Positions 46,641 through 60,149 of a DNA stretch of 64,000 nucleotides are shown piece by piece. The notes below the pieces were generated by a model. That model was not told where the DNA came from, made no database searches, and worked only from the letters and a program-made list of their open reading frames with translations. Position numbers and translations under genes: made by a program. Within the stretch, counting starts at the first letter, position 1, and each line of letters starts with the position of its first letter. This DNA is from Tubulanus polymorphus (lineage: Eukaryota > Nemertea > Palaeonemertea > Tubulaniformes > Tubulanidae). The stretch is taken from assembly GCF_964204645.1 (NCBI RefSeq), contig NC_134029.1, positions 11,834,850-11,898,849 of the forward strand, read 5' to 3'.

Positions 46641-46745
46641 ACCCGCTTGAGTTTGAGATTACGCGCAAAAGGGGTCTGCGCAGCAGTGGGAGTGCAATGC
46701 GCAGTGGGAGACCCCTTTTGCGCGTAATCTCAAACTCAAGCGGGT
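46641..46745. repeat. 105-bp palindrome with a perfect 37-bp stem
   Basis: The left arm 46641-46677 (ACCCGCTTGAGTTTGAGATT…) and the right arm 46709-46745 are perfect reverse complements. The loop contains GCGCAG…TGGGAG twice in direct order. Perfect arms imply a young element or gene conversion between arms. Confidence 0.85.
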
Positions 46746-48047
46746 ACAGATCAGTCCTTAGGAAAGATATTCAAAAAATTTTAAAGCAGGCCTAAACTGC
46801 AAATAACCCCCTTTAACCTCTGTGAAAATTGGAAATATAGCTTCAAGATATACTTAGATATTTCAAAATTAATAAATATCGCGATTTCTTTTACGCGCGG
46901 TTAAGATATGCGGTCCTTGGTTTCATATCGTCACTGTTCTCAATTGTTGCGTTCAAAAAATCCAAGAATCACCAACAAATATCTGCATTTCATTTCCTTC
47001 AAAATGGTGTATAAATTGTTCACCGAGCAAGGGACTGCAGAACTATATGATATTCAATCTAAACTTATGTTTTGAAAATGAGCGCAAATTATCGCTACAA
47101 TGGGGACCTCGAGGGACCGCCACAAAATAGCGCCTAGAAACTGGAAACTTCTTTATTGTTGCGACTTTCTTCCGACTTGACAGATTTTCGTCAAATCTGC
47201 GAAATGGTGTTCTTAGAACTAAAAAGTAAAATATTTTCTTCCAAACCCAGTCAATATTTTTTGGTTTTTCTGTAGTATATGGCTTATATTTTCGCCGGTT
47301 GATGACAATTATTTGATTGGTATAGTCCTATTTCCTAGTATCGTCGGAATACGGAGAAACTGGTGATTTTTACCATAACAAATTGACAATCAATGGAGAA
47401 AAAAGCTAATTTTTGGATTGGAAAAAGTAAATTTATAGCTACCCATACCATTGGGTCTGTTAAAAAATTACGAAACGCGTTAGGGGTTAGGGGGTCTAAC
47501 ACATTTACAGCTTGTTACAGGGGGAGGGGGTGTCAGGACATCTGTTACATAACAAAACACATGGACATCTCAGAAGGATGAAATTCTTCATAATACTCTT
47601 TGAACTATAGAATATGCTTTTCTTAAACTTTCTGACAATAACTTATTTACAAAAACACTGAAGAGTCTCTGTGACCAATGAGGGCAACATGAACTTTAAA
47701 CATTTGTTTAAACGATCCTCATCTTCCCATTGAGGTAATCCCTAGGCGCGGGCCTACCCAATGTCCTAATAGACTAAATAATTGGGCCTTTGGGGGGGGG
47801 GGGGGGTATTTCATTTTGTTACGGGTTTGTTACAAGTGCTGTTCAAGGAGGGAGGGGTTGTCTAAATTTCCCCAAAAATGTGTTACGGTACGTAATTTTT
47901 GAACATGATCCCATTGGTTCGCAATAAATTTCTTAAATAATATGATGGTAACAACAAAATTTTGATTTTACTAATGATATTATAATAATAACCGTTAGAA
48001 CGTTACGGCTTCAGAAATGCATATTAATTGTTGCCAGCGATAATTAC
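46746..48047. other. Intergenic sequence with a G15 tract at 47,792-47,806
   Basis: No exon is seen. The uninterrupted run of 15 G could form a G-quadruplex or be a sequencing-prone homopolymer. GGGGGAGGGGG-type words near 47,520 and 34,970 suggest a shared short repeat. Confidence 0.5.
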
Positions 48048-48249
48048 CAGGACTCGCGCGTGCGTAGATCATACGGCTGTCTTCGAAGGGTCGTAGTGGT
48101 TCACGTCCAGGCCCGTTCCAGAACGCTTTTTCGATTTTCGTGATGTGGAACTTTTTCTCATAGAAACGGAACTTTTTGTAAAATGGTCGGGTCCCGGGAG
48201 TAACTGCCGCAGAAGATTTTATTAGCATCCACTGGAAGATGGCAATGAC
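48048..48249 (-). CDS. Candidate internal exon of an unknown minus-strand gene
   Basis: Between an acceptor (TTGTTCAG|GTCATTG) and a donor (AGTCCTG|GTAATT) the frame is open for 67 codons, with a hydrophobic start (VIAIFQWMLI), SAAVTPGTRPFYKKFRFYEKK, and an acidic/basic end. Codon third positions look coding-like. It lies in a CpG-rich stretch, where chance open frames are more likely. I do not recognise the protein. Confidence 0.25.
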
Positions 48250-48523
48250 CTGAACAAAAACATCCGCGGTGTGGAACGCGGAATAGAACGTGCGCGCGAG
48301 GGAAGTTTGACCTATTTTTGCCGCAAGTTTTACTTCTATGGTTTTAATACTCTTGACGACGCAGTGTTGACGCGCGCCGGCTCTGCCTGTGGTGTGTGTA
48401 TGTGTGGGTCATATGACGTAGAATACCTCGACCAATAGAGCGTTGAGCATAGAGTAAGTGTAGTACGAGATGAATAGTGTGGGTTAGTATCGTAAGAGAT
48501 TTCCGCGCGTAGTAGTGCAGAGA

Positions 48524-48646
48524 CTATATAGCGACTTGGAGAGAGCGGATATCTCGAGAAGAAGCTTAAATATTTCGGATATAAATTAAACATGGATAGA
48601 CGAAGATGTTGTCGGGTTTACTTCAGAACATGATTTGGTGTCGTAT
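48524..48646 (+). promoter_or_regulatory. Candidate plus-strand promoter and first exon
   Basis: A TATA-like CTATATAG at 48524-48531 sits in a CpG island. Transcription would start near 48,555, and an excellent donor TAT|GTAAGTAAG occurs at 48647. An upstream ATG at about 48,591 opens only 13 codons. If real, the rest of the gene lies to the right as long introns. Confidence 0.35.
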
Positions 48647-48979
48647 GTAAGTAAGTGTGAAGAATTAAGATTGTTAAAACTTAAGTTAACAACGGCACGG
48701 AAGGACATAGGCCTCTAGTCTATACTACAGTAAACATTGACAACTGGGGGAAATTGTTGTTATCCTAAACTAGGGTACAAAAGTACGGTTTAGTGTAGGT
48801 ACCGCGCGCACTCGTCTGAGGTGTCGGGTTGCGTCGACCAAAATGAAGTTAGAACTTTGCGCGTTTTTATTTACTTGCTAGTACGATGATATGCCTACAT
48901 ATAGGCCTAGACTGGAGCAGAGTGGTCCGGTCTACCGTTAGGCCCTAACTAAATCTTAGTAAGTCCATGTATTTTTGTC

Positions 48980-49290
48980 TGGGATCGATTTTTTGGGAGA
49001 TTTCGTTTAATCTTCGAAACACACCCCAAATTGCTTTTAATACATTCAATGTTCAAAACTATGCACTCAATAAACCTTCGTTTTTATGTCCATTTTGCAA
49101 TGTTTTAAAGGATTGCCAAAAAGTCTTCATTTTCTCATTAGGGAAAAGGTCAGCCATTTTTTAAATTTTAACACATGTTTCCTTTTCACCAAGAACCTCT
49201 GATGTACCACAGACATTAAGACAGGAACGACATTTTCTCAATACTTTTAAATCACTGTGACTTTAAACCACCAGAAATCCAGTTTCACTT
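48980..49290. repeat. Interspersed repeat shared with GOLPH3 intron 1
   Basis: ATCGATTTTTTGGGAGATTTCG matches about 42,480, and TCACCAAGAACCTCTGATGT…AATCACTGTGACTTTAAACC is the reverse complement of about 44,120-44,215. It has no coding capacity. Confidence 0.55.
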
Positions 49291-52200
49291 AGGCCTAACC
49301 GATAGTGAAAAATTACAAACCTCACACATTCAGGTTTTTTATCAGGCCAATATTCATTCAGAGGTTCCTACATCATAGTCCGTACTTGATGGGATATACA
49401 AAACAGAAATAGTAAAAATGACACAATTTTTTAACTTTGAAACTAGACATTGTAGCACTGTAGTTCGTTAGCAAAAAGACACCTTGAGCGATGTGTGTCT
49501 CATCGCTAAACTGGGCATCGTTTTTGCAGCTTAAATGTAATCATACTAAAATCAGATTTTTCATCAAAATGATATAGCCTAATGAACAAATATAAGACAT
49601 TATAAGTTTAGTGTTGATAGTTTATTTATTAAAATCGGTATGAGATATCGCAGTTTGAACACAGAAAAAAATGCTAACCGAGCTCTGGTCGGCTAAAGTC
49701 ACGCAGATTTGAGTGTACGTGTCTGGGTTGCTGGTTACACTGGACGATCTCTGGAGGCAATCACTGCCAGGGCTCGGTGAAATGTTTCGATGCCTACAAA
49801 CAATGATTTTATAAGATTTGAAGATAATTTCTTATGGTAGGCATGGAAACATATTGCTAGAATTGATATAGAAAATTGAGTCTTTTTTTGTGATTCAAAT
49901 GAGTTAGAGGACTTTTTGCCTATTGGGCCTAGGCCCTAGGCCTAATACAAATTTAAGGCAGCATGTGTTAGGTACTAAAAATTGATCCCCGACAAAAAGT
50001 TGGAATTTAGATGTATATTTTCAGATACGTAGGTTTAACCCTTGCCCTTGGGCTACTCAGAGCCTAAGGCCGACCATTTTGACAGTCTGCCCTAGTATTT
50101 CCCTATTAGGTTTGGACCCTTTTTTAGCCCACGCCGCGGGCATAGTTTTAGTCCATTGATGATTATGAAGGGCTGGCAAATGAACAAATTAGGCTAGGCA
50201 AGTCTCTCAGAATTGAAATCACATTAGGTTTAGATTTGCCTCTGGGTTTCCAGCCAAATCCAGGCCTTAGGTAGGTACTCGGACTTGGGGGTTCCAGCCT
50301 ACCGCTGCTACTGCTTGAGCGGTACTCACGTTTGTAAAAGTGCCCTTCCCTTTTTCAAGTTTGGGTAGGCCTACAAGTAATTAAAATGGTCAACTCGAAT
50401 AATCAAAAATGATAAACTTCTTATTTCCTTTATGAATAATATTTCGTCAAAATTTTGTTGATGGATACTAGATGATGGCCCAAACAGATTGCACCTAGGA
50501 GCCCTAGAAATTAAGAATTTTCTATAAATGTACGATAGGCCTACAGGCTAGATGTCCATCCACAGCTGAGCAGCACCCAGAAGCCTAGGCTAGATCCAAC
50601 CTTGGTGCTGTATGTTGTACCGGTATTACAGGATTGTTTTGGCAATGTAGTTAAGATGGTGAATTTTCCAAAAATTGTCTGCCTACCTGCTGAAATGGAG
50701 ATATCCTTGAATTGATGTTTTATTTGGGTAATGTTAATCAGTGAGCTGTTAGCCATAAAATGATATTCCTGTCAGACCTGATATGCTTAACTGTTGACTA
50801 TCCCTGCGGCAAAGACTTGTCGTTTATTACTACAGTTCATGCAAGCTCTCTCGCAGTCAATCTCTGATTCCTGTCTTCTTATGATATTGAATCATCTAGG
50901 CAAGAATTTCCAGGCGATTGAATCAAAATCTTCACGAAGCTGTATTTGTTTGAAGGGAGGCAATGTCCCATTTCCTTCATAAAAGAGCCGAAATTTAATG
51001 CAATAAACTCTGCCACTTCTGTAAATATATGACTCTCCTCTTTCCAATTTGCACTCGCTGACTCAACTTCTCAATCGCTTTCTATGTGTACATTAGGGCT
51101 ACTTGTAATAATCTTTGATTGAGTTACTTTTTGAGTGAATGATCATCTGAACGTCGAAGTAGGGTATTGAAAAATATTAATTAGGTATCAAATATCTTGA
51201 CATTTCTAGAGTAGCTGTTTGCATTGATATAGCCTATGACACTTTATGTTTAGTTTATTCTAAATGAAGAAATTTTGAGTACTGTACCTGTAGGCCTATG
51301 GAAATGAGGCTATATTTCTGCTATTGAGTAAGAAATAGGTCTGGCTTCAAGCCATAGGCTAGCCGATCAATAAGAGCCTTGATATTTTTTGACAATTTTA
51401 AGGCAGTTTGAAATTGATGGTTAGTATACAATGTCAGTAGGCCATTATAGTTGAATTTTTCTGTAGGCTATTTCATGATTTGCTGATAGGGCTTATTATA
51501 AGTTTTTACAAGCTATACCACTTGTACAAATGGACATTTTTTACATTTGGTGAACTGATCCATAAGAGTATCCAATCGATTTGATGACATGCCTCTAGTG
51601 ATTCAAGCATGAAAATCATTGCTGTATGTTTTAGCAAACGCCAGCATCGAATCCCTTGTCGAATTTATGTTGCTTTGTCAGGTGTGTTGATGACATTGCA
51701 CGCAGAGATAATCGAATCATTCCTAACTCAAGACACTGGTTTCATGTACGGCGCCGATTTCATATCAAGTCGTATCAGTTGACCATTCTTGACCCAGCAT
51801 CATTGTCTTGCATGACAGTGTAAAAAAAGTGAATCATTGATAGGTGGATTGCCTGGTAAAGTGGTGATCAGCTTTTTTGAATTCAATAGAAGCTGTCGAT
51901 TATGTCGGTTCAGTGGTTTCTGTCTTGTCACTTGCAGCTTGTAACTGGATAAAAAGCTGATCATCATCTTTTGTATGAGTGTCCTGTATTGCTTATTGAA
52001 AACAATTGATACGCCACGAGAGGTTCCCCGAAACTGTCATTGATAGGCTAGGGCTCATTGATTTTGACCTAATGCGTATCGCATTCAGATAAATGGTATG
52101 AATTTTTGGTTCATTCAAATATCGTTTGCCGATATGGGTGATAGATGAGTTTGGGTCGAATGACAAAATGCGGAGATGCTTTCATCGAATATTTTGACTG

Positions 52201-53631
52201 ATGAGTCGCAGTAAATTATAGTGATAACAATTTAGGCCATGTTGCTCTGAAATCTAAGCATCTTCGCTTTTAGTGGATTCTTCGATTTCCATGAGAAATG
52301 TGCATGAGGCGAATAAATATCCGATATTCACCCCTGAACCAGTTCACTTCTTCAAATCACAAAATTTTTCAACAAAGTTTGTTTGGCACTGTGCACCATA
52401 GTAACTGTGCGTGTCACTGTTTTTTTGTGTTGCCAAAGTAGACTGTTTTGTATGCTATTGAAAGCCATTGAAAGTTGATCGGCAGTAATTTTGATATAGC
52501 CTATTATTATGCCTTGAATGGACTCTATACTTTTCAATTGGGTTGAATAGTAAACTAGATGTATTCAACCCATTTAATTTTATTATCTACGTTGGATTTG
52601 TGCCAATGTAGTGACATTTCATAGTACTCCAACTTAAGCTGCGCAACTTGTCTTCTCTTGTCTTGTCTTCAATTTCTCTTTTCAAATAGCTCAACAGTAC
52701 AATAGTGAAATGCTTAGTTGTAGTATTAGCCTTGTTTATCTGGGCCTACAAGTTAAATTAAATCTGGATTGTTGAAAATTGAACAATGTATTTTGTGCCT
52801 TTTTGGTGTGTAGTTGGAATTCTAGAAATAATTCCCTAGCCCTAGCCCTAGCCCTGAACACTTAACAGATGGTGTTTTTTTAATGTTTGCCTGTAGGCCT
52901 ATTGGACATTGGATGATCTGGGTCAATCACTGCGTTTACCATTGTGTTGAATTTTGAGTTTGAAGGCGGAAGTATTATGGCCGGATAACTCCACACCTGT
53001 AGGTGTAATCTGAAAATTGAATGACATGTTTTTCAAAAAATTCTGCTAAATCTTTAGACATCATTAGGCCTAGATGGTATAAGTGTCGTGATTGGAGAGT
53101 GGATTTTTTTATTTATTAATAGAATCCGGTTCAGTAAATCTGCAGGAGAAAACAGTAAAAGAAGAGGATAATCAATTTTGATAAAAAAACACATCGCTAA
53201 GCCAACATAGTCGCCATCACCTGCCAGCATTCAATATTGTAGTTTGACAAAATCATTAAAGCCTACTTTACATTTCCTCATTCATCATAGTTTAGTCACG
53301 GAAGCTTACATTTTGCACGCCATTTAGATGCAAAAATTAGGATACATTGGCTCGCGTGTTGCGACTATTCTGGTTTTATACTTTGTCTTTCATTTAAGTC
53401 AATTTGAATAAACGACTGAAATGAAAATTACTCCCAGCGATCAATCTCAGTAATGAATTGTCATTCGTCATGCGAGGTGATACTGCTTTTGCTGGTGAAT
53501 GAGCTGTGGCAAGCCCATTTAATCTGGATCATTTGGGACAATGAAATTCTTCCGGTGTTTAAGTTCAAACTTAACTTAAACTGAGAAATCTTTATTAAAC
53601 ATTTTCTTATACATGTATAGGTGGACCATAT
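49291..53631. other. Intergenic or intronic sequence, no supported exon
   Basis: Rich in TAGGCCTA words and homopolymers. A short (CCCTAG)3-4 run at 52,833-52,855 is the only tandem repeat of note. Open frames are all under 75 codons without recognisable domains. Confidence 0.4.
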
Positions 53632-53675
53632 ATGATATCTGGAATAGATCAAAATCTTGATTTAACTGATCCAGA
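53632..53675 (+). CDS. Candidate short first coding exon, plus strand
   Basis: After an acceptor-like TATACATGTATAG (53,608-53,620), the ATG at 53632 opens MISGIDQNLDLTDP and reaches a strong donor CAGA|GTAAGTGG. It could belong to the transcription unit that may start at 48.55 kb. No downstream exon was recognised. Confidence 0.25.
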
Positions 53676-56600
53676 GTAAGTGGGCTTGACTGTTTTCATT
53701 TCTAGTGCATATAGGGCCTATGGCAAGCTTAACATAAGAGCTATATCTAATTTGAATGTAATGCTAATTTTGATCATTAATTCTTACAGTATCAAAATAA
53801 CTTCCATGGGCATGCAGTCAAGTGGATTATTGATACTAAAGTAGTATTGTAAATTTTCTCATTACTTTCAATTGCAATAGCAGTTTAAGATCAAAATATT
53901 CCGACAAATCTAAACCTGCTAAGCATTGGGTCCCTCCCCAGGTTATTCTTATAGAACTCCCTATATGATCAGTCACAGTTTTTCAAGCTTCTTAGCAGAT
54001 TCTAGAATTCATTCGGATATAAGATAAACGATTAGGTAAAGAATCACAACATATCGCCTGTTTGACATGAACAGTTGACTAGTTTATGGTTGACCAAGAA
54101 TTTGTCGGTCTCAATTGGTCATCAGGAAGTATCAGTGTTCAGGAAGGGATCATCAGCTGAGCATCACATATTCTTGTCTGGCATCAGGGATATATCTTAT
54201 GGCTAAAGCAGCACATGTGGCTTTTCCTCTCGTGATTAACCAGCTCTGCTAAATTGGGCCATATTACGGCTTTATTCACATGTGTTTCTGTATTGATTTT
54301 GTTGGTGAAGAAAATCATCTTTCTCGTATTTTCACGCTAGTGTAACTACGCGACAAACTCTGCAAATGTCGCGCATTATCCACAGTGCGCTGTTGAAAAT
54401 ATCTCGAATTGTTGTTTACTGATTATTTCATTTACTTGTTTTGGAATGAGAGATAGAAAGGGAATGACGTCAGCCACCACCATGTAAAGTATCATCATCA
54501 TATTCATTCATATTCGGCCTTAAAAGATTGACAGGATTATTCTTACCATTCTTCATTCATGTGTAAGAAATGGAAAATGAATCTGATTTTGATGTTGAAG
54601 TGTTTGATTCCAAAATTTATTCCATAATTCATGAAGAAGGTTCCACTCATGCCTTATTCAAATGATGATAATGTAGTCTGCCTGAGTGAATCCATCAGAG
54701 AAAATATAATAGACTGCATTAACACTATGTTATTTATTATGCTCACATTTAGTCCATTCCAATTTAGAATGGACCATGCATTTACGCTTATGAAGTCTGC
54801 TCTGAAGTGGATCATTCTATTTTAGAATCCAGGTCCGCTCTCTCTGTATTAACAGAAACATTTCTGTCAATCACAGCGTTGCCTTAAGTTAAAACCCACA
54901 ACATGATATTAAAATGTTAATTTCTGATAATATCTAAACTTCAACATCAGGGAAATCGAAATGATATATTAAGTTGATATCATTTTAGTTTCTCTGATGA
55001 TGAGTTAATATAAACTACGAAATTGTCAGACAATAATGCCTGTTGGTTTTTTGACGCCTTATAAAACGTTACCATTATGAAACTTAAACAATGTTAACCA
55101 TTCAGCGTCATTTTACAAACGACAACCGTAAATCGATGTGCAAAACGTCACAGGTTTATGTGTACACATACAAGCTATTTGGCAAAATATTATTGATAAA
55201 GATGTAGAATGGCTCCCTGTGATTATATAATTACCTCTATTTGAACGTCGAAATGTTATATTGCATTGAATATCATGATAAGAGGTATTGTAATAGTAAA
55301 GGATGTATGATTATATCAGGAGCGGCAGGCATAAATAGAAATGATAAGTAAATCGGATTATTCGGTTAAATGGCGGATGTATACACGATTTGGAAGTCTG
55401 ATATAAAAGTCAGACCCTGACATGGGGATGCTAGTGGAATGACGAAGCTATCTACGATCTGAGTAGGGCCGGCGTGAATTTCATCGGCAGCTACAAGCGG
55501 TCTATATAAAAACGTGTAAACAAATAATTTCAATATTCAAATGTTTTAGAAAATATGTTCGATATTAGGGGTATGCAGGTTTCATGAGATTAGCAATCTA
55601 TAATAGCATAGCTGTCATATACGGCTCCACTGATGGCATGTGTATAAGGTGACAATTCAATTCACTACTTTATTGATCCTTATTACATTGAAATTCCGGG
55701 ATGAAATTCCCAAATTCAATAAAGTTACAAATTTTAGAATAAGAAAATACAAAATACAAGACACATGGGTAATTCAAACAGAATAACATGAATAAGTTAT
55801 TTAAATGACGATGTCAACCCAGACTCAAGTCTAGGATAATCGAGTGACAGCCAAACCGGGCCCCGGGACCGGGCCGGCTGGCTACACGATATGCTCGAAG
55901 TCATGATGAAGCAGACATCAGAAGAGCTCTTTCTTCAACCATGGAGGCAATGAAGTTGCAGACCAGCTTAGAGCAAAAGTGAATCGAAGTCGGTCACAAG
56001 TTGACAATTTTTTTTTAATTAGACCAGTCGAAGACTGTATCATCGCCAAATCTCATAATTCCCCAAATTTCTTAAAACTTCGATTTCAAATTTGCAATTC
56101 CACATTAGCTTATCCCAGAAATTCTACATTTTTTCGCAGGTGTCAAATAATTTATTAAAGTTAATTTTCTTAGAGCTACTTGTTAACTCTCAATACTGAG
56201 ATTACTATGTCTTCCAGTCCCAGTGTTATGTTTTAAGCTGGTCTCAGATAAATCTGGCAACACGACTCAACTATCAGCGAGTATCATAGCTTTGCCGTAG
56301 ATCGAATTTAGCCCAAATTGCATGGAATAAAGAAAACAAAAGTTGCTTGAATAGATTTTGTTTTGACAGAAATCGGTCTAGAAGTTGTTGACGTCAGTAT
56401 TTTTTTTTCAAATTTTCAATGAGGAAATATCTGAGTTCCCCCAATCAACAAATTTATTCCAAGAAATTATGATAGGCTACAATTAATTCGCTAGAAACTG
56501 TGATTAGCTAAAATTAATGAGGGAGTAAACAACTCATTGTGTAAACGCCCAAAGCTGCTGCGTCGTCATAGAAGTAGAACATATTCAAGATATAGTGATA

Positions 56601-57766
56601 TTATGAGAAACATTCCCAAATAAGATAATTTCATTGATTACAAATTACATTTAGTAGCTAAGTAGTCCATTAGAACTGTGTAGTCAGCCAACCTTAAAAA
56701 ACTATCCTAAAATTCGACGATCACGGCATTTTTTGTTACAGCTTGGCATCCGAGCTCATTTGATAGCAGAGTATGTGGGCTATCATGTGTGGTGGATGCC
56801 TTTTATAATTTTTTCATTTTTTGGCCTACAGGGGGCGTTAAAGTCAGACATTTTGAAATTAAAACATCTTCATTTTCATTCGTCAAGGAAATACACTTTA
56901 AACTACTTTTGCTAAATAATTCGAATATCTCATCTTAGGTTTGGAGTAATTTTACAATCTAAACCTTTTCTGAGTTGGGGGATTGCAGCGCATATAGCGC
57001 AACGTTAATTTTATGCATACATTCATTTGTTACCTAGTTAAAGCAGCAACAATCGTGTAATATTCACTTGAAAATAGCAATTTCATATAAAATATTCATT
57101 TTAAAGGTTATTAGCTCAAATAGTGATGTTGTTAATGTTTTTTGTTGATTATTTTGATATTTCTTTAAACTTACTTATAACTCGTATGTACTTGGTCAAT
57201 ATCGATATTAACTGTTTATTGGTTTCTATGGTAACAGCAATTCAAATCTGCGTTCTTCATCCGTCAGGTAGCGGTATTTTGGGCGTTGGGTCTTTCGTGA
57301 CATTCCAAATGTTCTCAAACTTGCCTAAAGTCTTCGGCCATGTATTGGGCCGCTTATTACTACGTCTTGCTAACAATTGAATTGCAACAATGGTAACCAT
57401 TGTTGCAATTGCAGAAAAATCGCGTAATTTGTCCACATTCTTGACGTAACCAATGGATTAATTGAGGATGTGTTTATCTAAAACCATATCTAATCTTTTT
57501 TCTTTAAAATTTTAAAATCATTCCATATTCGTTCACGAGTAAATTATAACTAAACGTTGTCACCATGGTAACCATACATTATATGCGTTTGTTTGAAAAA
57601 ATTCTTTTTTTCCCATAAGATTTTCTCCCATATCTTTTGAACCCCTTCACCGAATTTGTCGAATGAAAGCTCATTTTTAAGGCAATTCCTTGAATTTTCC
57701 TTACTTCTAGGGGATGATACTAGTTAACCTTTAGTAAAACTAATATTCCCTTAACTGCAATTTACT
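53676..57766. other. Intergenic or intronic sequence, no supported exon
   Basis: No coding region recognised. A hydrophobic open stretch at 56733-56915 follows a TTGTTACAG acceptor but has no family signature. Confidence 0.4.
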
Positions 57767-58267
57767 TTTTAGCCCACTTGGGACTTTAGTCCCAGCGGGC
57801 TATTGCGTTCACTTTTCGTGACTACTTTTCAGCCCAAAAACTGGCCCTGTAAGAATCAAGATGGCCGACTGTCAGCCATTGTTGTTCGCTAAAATCAACA
57901 CTTTTTACACATTTTTGAACTTTTTGAGGGAAATTTTGAAGACGCTTTGATGACGCTTTGATCAATTACCTTGATCTTTCGGATGTATGTGAATACCCCC
58001 CAGGGCCCATCAGCATAACAAAAATTGGGTCGATCGGACTCAAGATGACCGTCCTATGACCTTTTTAGTGCCCAAAAATGTCAATTTTGGCATTTCTCAT
58101 TGCAATTTGTGGTGGGTATTCATTGAAAAGGGATGTTTTATACCTGAGACAGGTATTTTTGATCAGCCAATTATGATGCAATTGGCGGCCATTTTGGTGT
58201 CATCACTACTCATTCGTAGGTGGGAAAAAGTTTTTCCACATTATATTGATACCTAAGCGTATTTTGT
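57767..58267 (-). mobile_element. Helentron/pearl-like element, 3' part only, reverse orientation
   Basis: It begins TTTTAGCCCACTTGGGACTT and reads backwards through CAGCGGGCTATTGCG, GGCCATCTTG, TCAAGATG and the CTCATTCGTAGGTGGG block, ending before the minisatellite. It is the reverse complement of the last 500 bases of copies 1-3. Confidence 0.65.
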
Positions 58268-58311
58268 GGATGGGCCTGGAAACAGTTCTCACAATGTGAT
58301 TGAATGTTAGG

Positions 58312-59110
58312 TTAAGGCTGGCTTATGTCGACAAGCATTGCGATGCCTACCGACTCCTACCGACTCCTACCGACGCAACTGCGATCGTAGCCCAGCTTAT
58401 GTCGACTGCGCTCCGATTCGCAGCAACTGAGGCCGACTAGCAGGATACGAGATCCTCCCAGTTGCTTCCCTGCGTATGTCGGTTACGATTACTGGCAAAT
58501 GCAACAGCTCAAATGGTCACGTGATAAATACTTTGGGAATGAATTTGAATTGTTTTGAATTAGGCCTATTGGGAATTATATTTCTATTAGAAAAGCTATT
58601 TCTCTAAGATCTTTGTCATTCTGATTCTGTTTTGAATACAATGTGCTAGCGACATCATATAAAGATGGCTGCTCACACCATAATTCTACCAATTTCGTTT
58701 CTAGATCTTCGGTCCAGTCATCTGCCGCGCTTTGAACTACTTGAATTTCAAAGCCTATGACTAATTACGAATGACGCTAACTAGCGGTCATAATTTGTAC
58801 TATGTATATGCGGTCTCTTATTGGCAGGAACCCCTGCACTCAGTTCTGTTGCCGTCGCAGATGAACTGATGTCGGTTGCGATCGAAAGCAACTGTCCGCC
58901 TACCGTAGGCTGGAGTAGAACATGGGCAACTAGCCGGATACGGCTTGCGATGAGTCAGTAGGCGTCGGGTTGCCGTCGCAAGCCGGCTTATGTAGAATCG
59001 ATAGAGCAGCAACTGGCAGCCTCTTGTAGGCCGCTATTTGCCGCTTATCAGTGATAAACCTAGTTGCGTTGGTAGGAGTCGCGTTGCTTGTCGACATAAG
59101 CCAGTCTTTA
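58312..59110. mobile_element. 799-bp MITE with CTGGCTTATGTCGACAAGC ends
   Basis: The left end GGCTGGCTTATGTCGACAAG at 58316 and its reverse complement ending about 59,110 frame a core rich in GCAACTG, CTACCGACTCC and GTCGCA. GC content is well above the flanks. Related fragments lie at 185-345 and 63,408-63,713. No transposase is encoded. Confidence 0.7.
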
Positions 59111-60149
59111 GCTTACAACTGAAATGATGCGGGTTATTCTGTTCAATTGGATAAATATGAATATTACATAACATGACTAATGGGTAAATGATATCAAAGT
59201 TGACAACACTCATTTGATGTAAATTATGCTTATTACTATGTAGGCCCAAGGTGAAGGGTTAGGGAATATGAGCGTAAATATGATCCTTAAAAAATAAGCC
59301 GATTTCTTGCAGTGAAACAAAGGAAAATATTGGTACTGAGCATTTTTTTTCTTGTTGAATTTCTAATTAAGTGCGGTTGCATTGTTGTTTTCATTTAGTG
59401 AAATCGGTGTAAAATGCTATTAACGTATTTTGTAGCATATGTGAATGGTTCATTCCACTTGATATGGTTTTGTAGGGGGTGGTGTATTGGAAATATTGAG
59501 ATTTTTGTTTAAGTCTAACTCCTTTTAATTTGATTTATTTGAACATCATTTTTAGCCTGTAAATTTGGGTGGCATGCCATTCTATTGCCTAGGAAATAGA
59601 GGGTGTCAATATGTCTTATTCTGGTACTTACTTTGTCACATATACATGCACAGACAAACAGGGTCTCATACAGATTGGATATGTTTTCACCCCACCACTA
59701 AGAATGATGAATGAATGCAGGTCATCAGGATATCCTGATCTGTTTTACTGATTACTGACAACACTGACATCATCATGGAGGGCTTCCTTCTTTGATACGA
59801 TTCATGTGGGCACAAGGAGTAGGTAGTCTAATTCTTCGAACTCACATTTACAATTTATATTAAATTTTTCCTTTAAATAGGGATTTCTTAAAATTTTTAC
59901 ATGGGCAATGATGGTGTTGGTTATATTTTTACTCTGAATGACAGTTTTAGTAAAACAGTTATTCTGAACTATCTATTCATCTGTGTGGAGAGAGAATCCA
60001 GTTGTGGGATGTTTTTGTTTTGAAGATGCTTCTATGGATTGACTTGATGTTTGATTTATGTGTATATCTATCCTAGACATATCTACAGGCCAAACACTAG
60101 ATCAGATTGTTGACCAGCAGTCAATTTCCTTGATGTTTGATATACATAT
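59111..60149. other. Intergenic sequence, no gene seen
   Basis: AT-rich; nothing recognisable. Confidence 0.4.

Noticed and set aside
52833-52855. (CCCTAG) repeats, telomere-like
   Set aside because: Fewer than four units, and the unit differs from the animal TTAGGG/CCCTAA telomere repeat.
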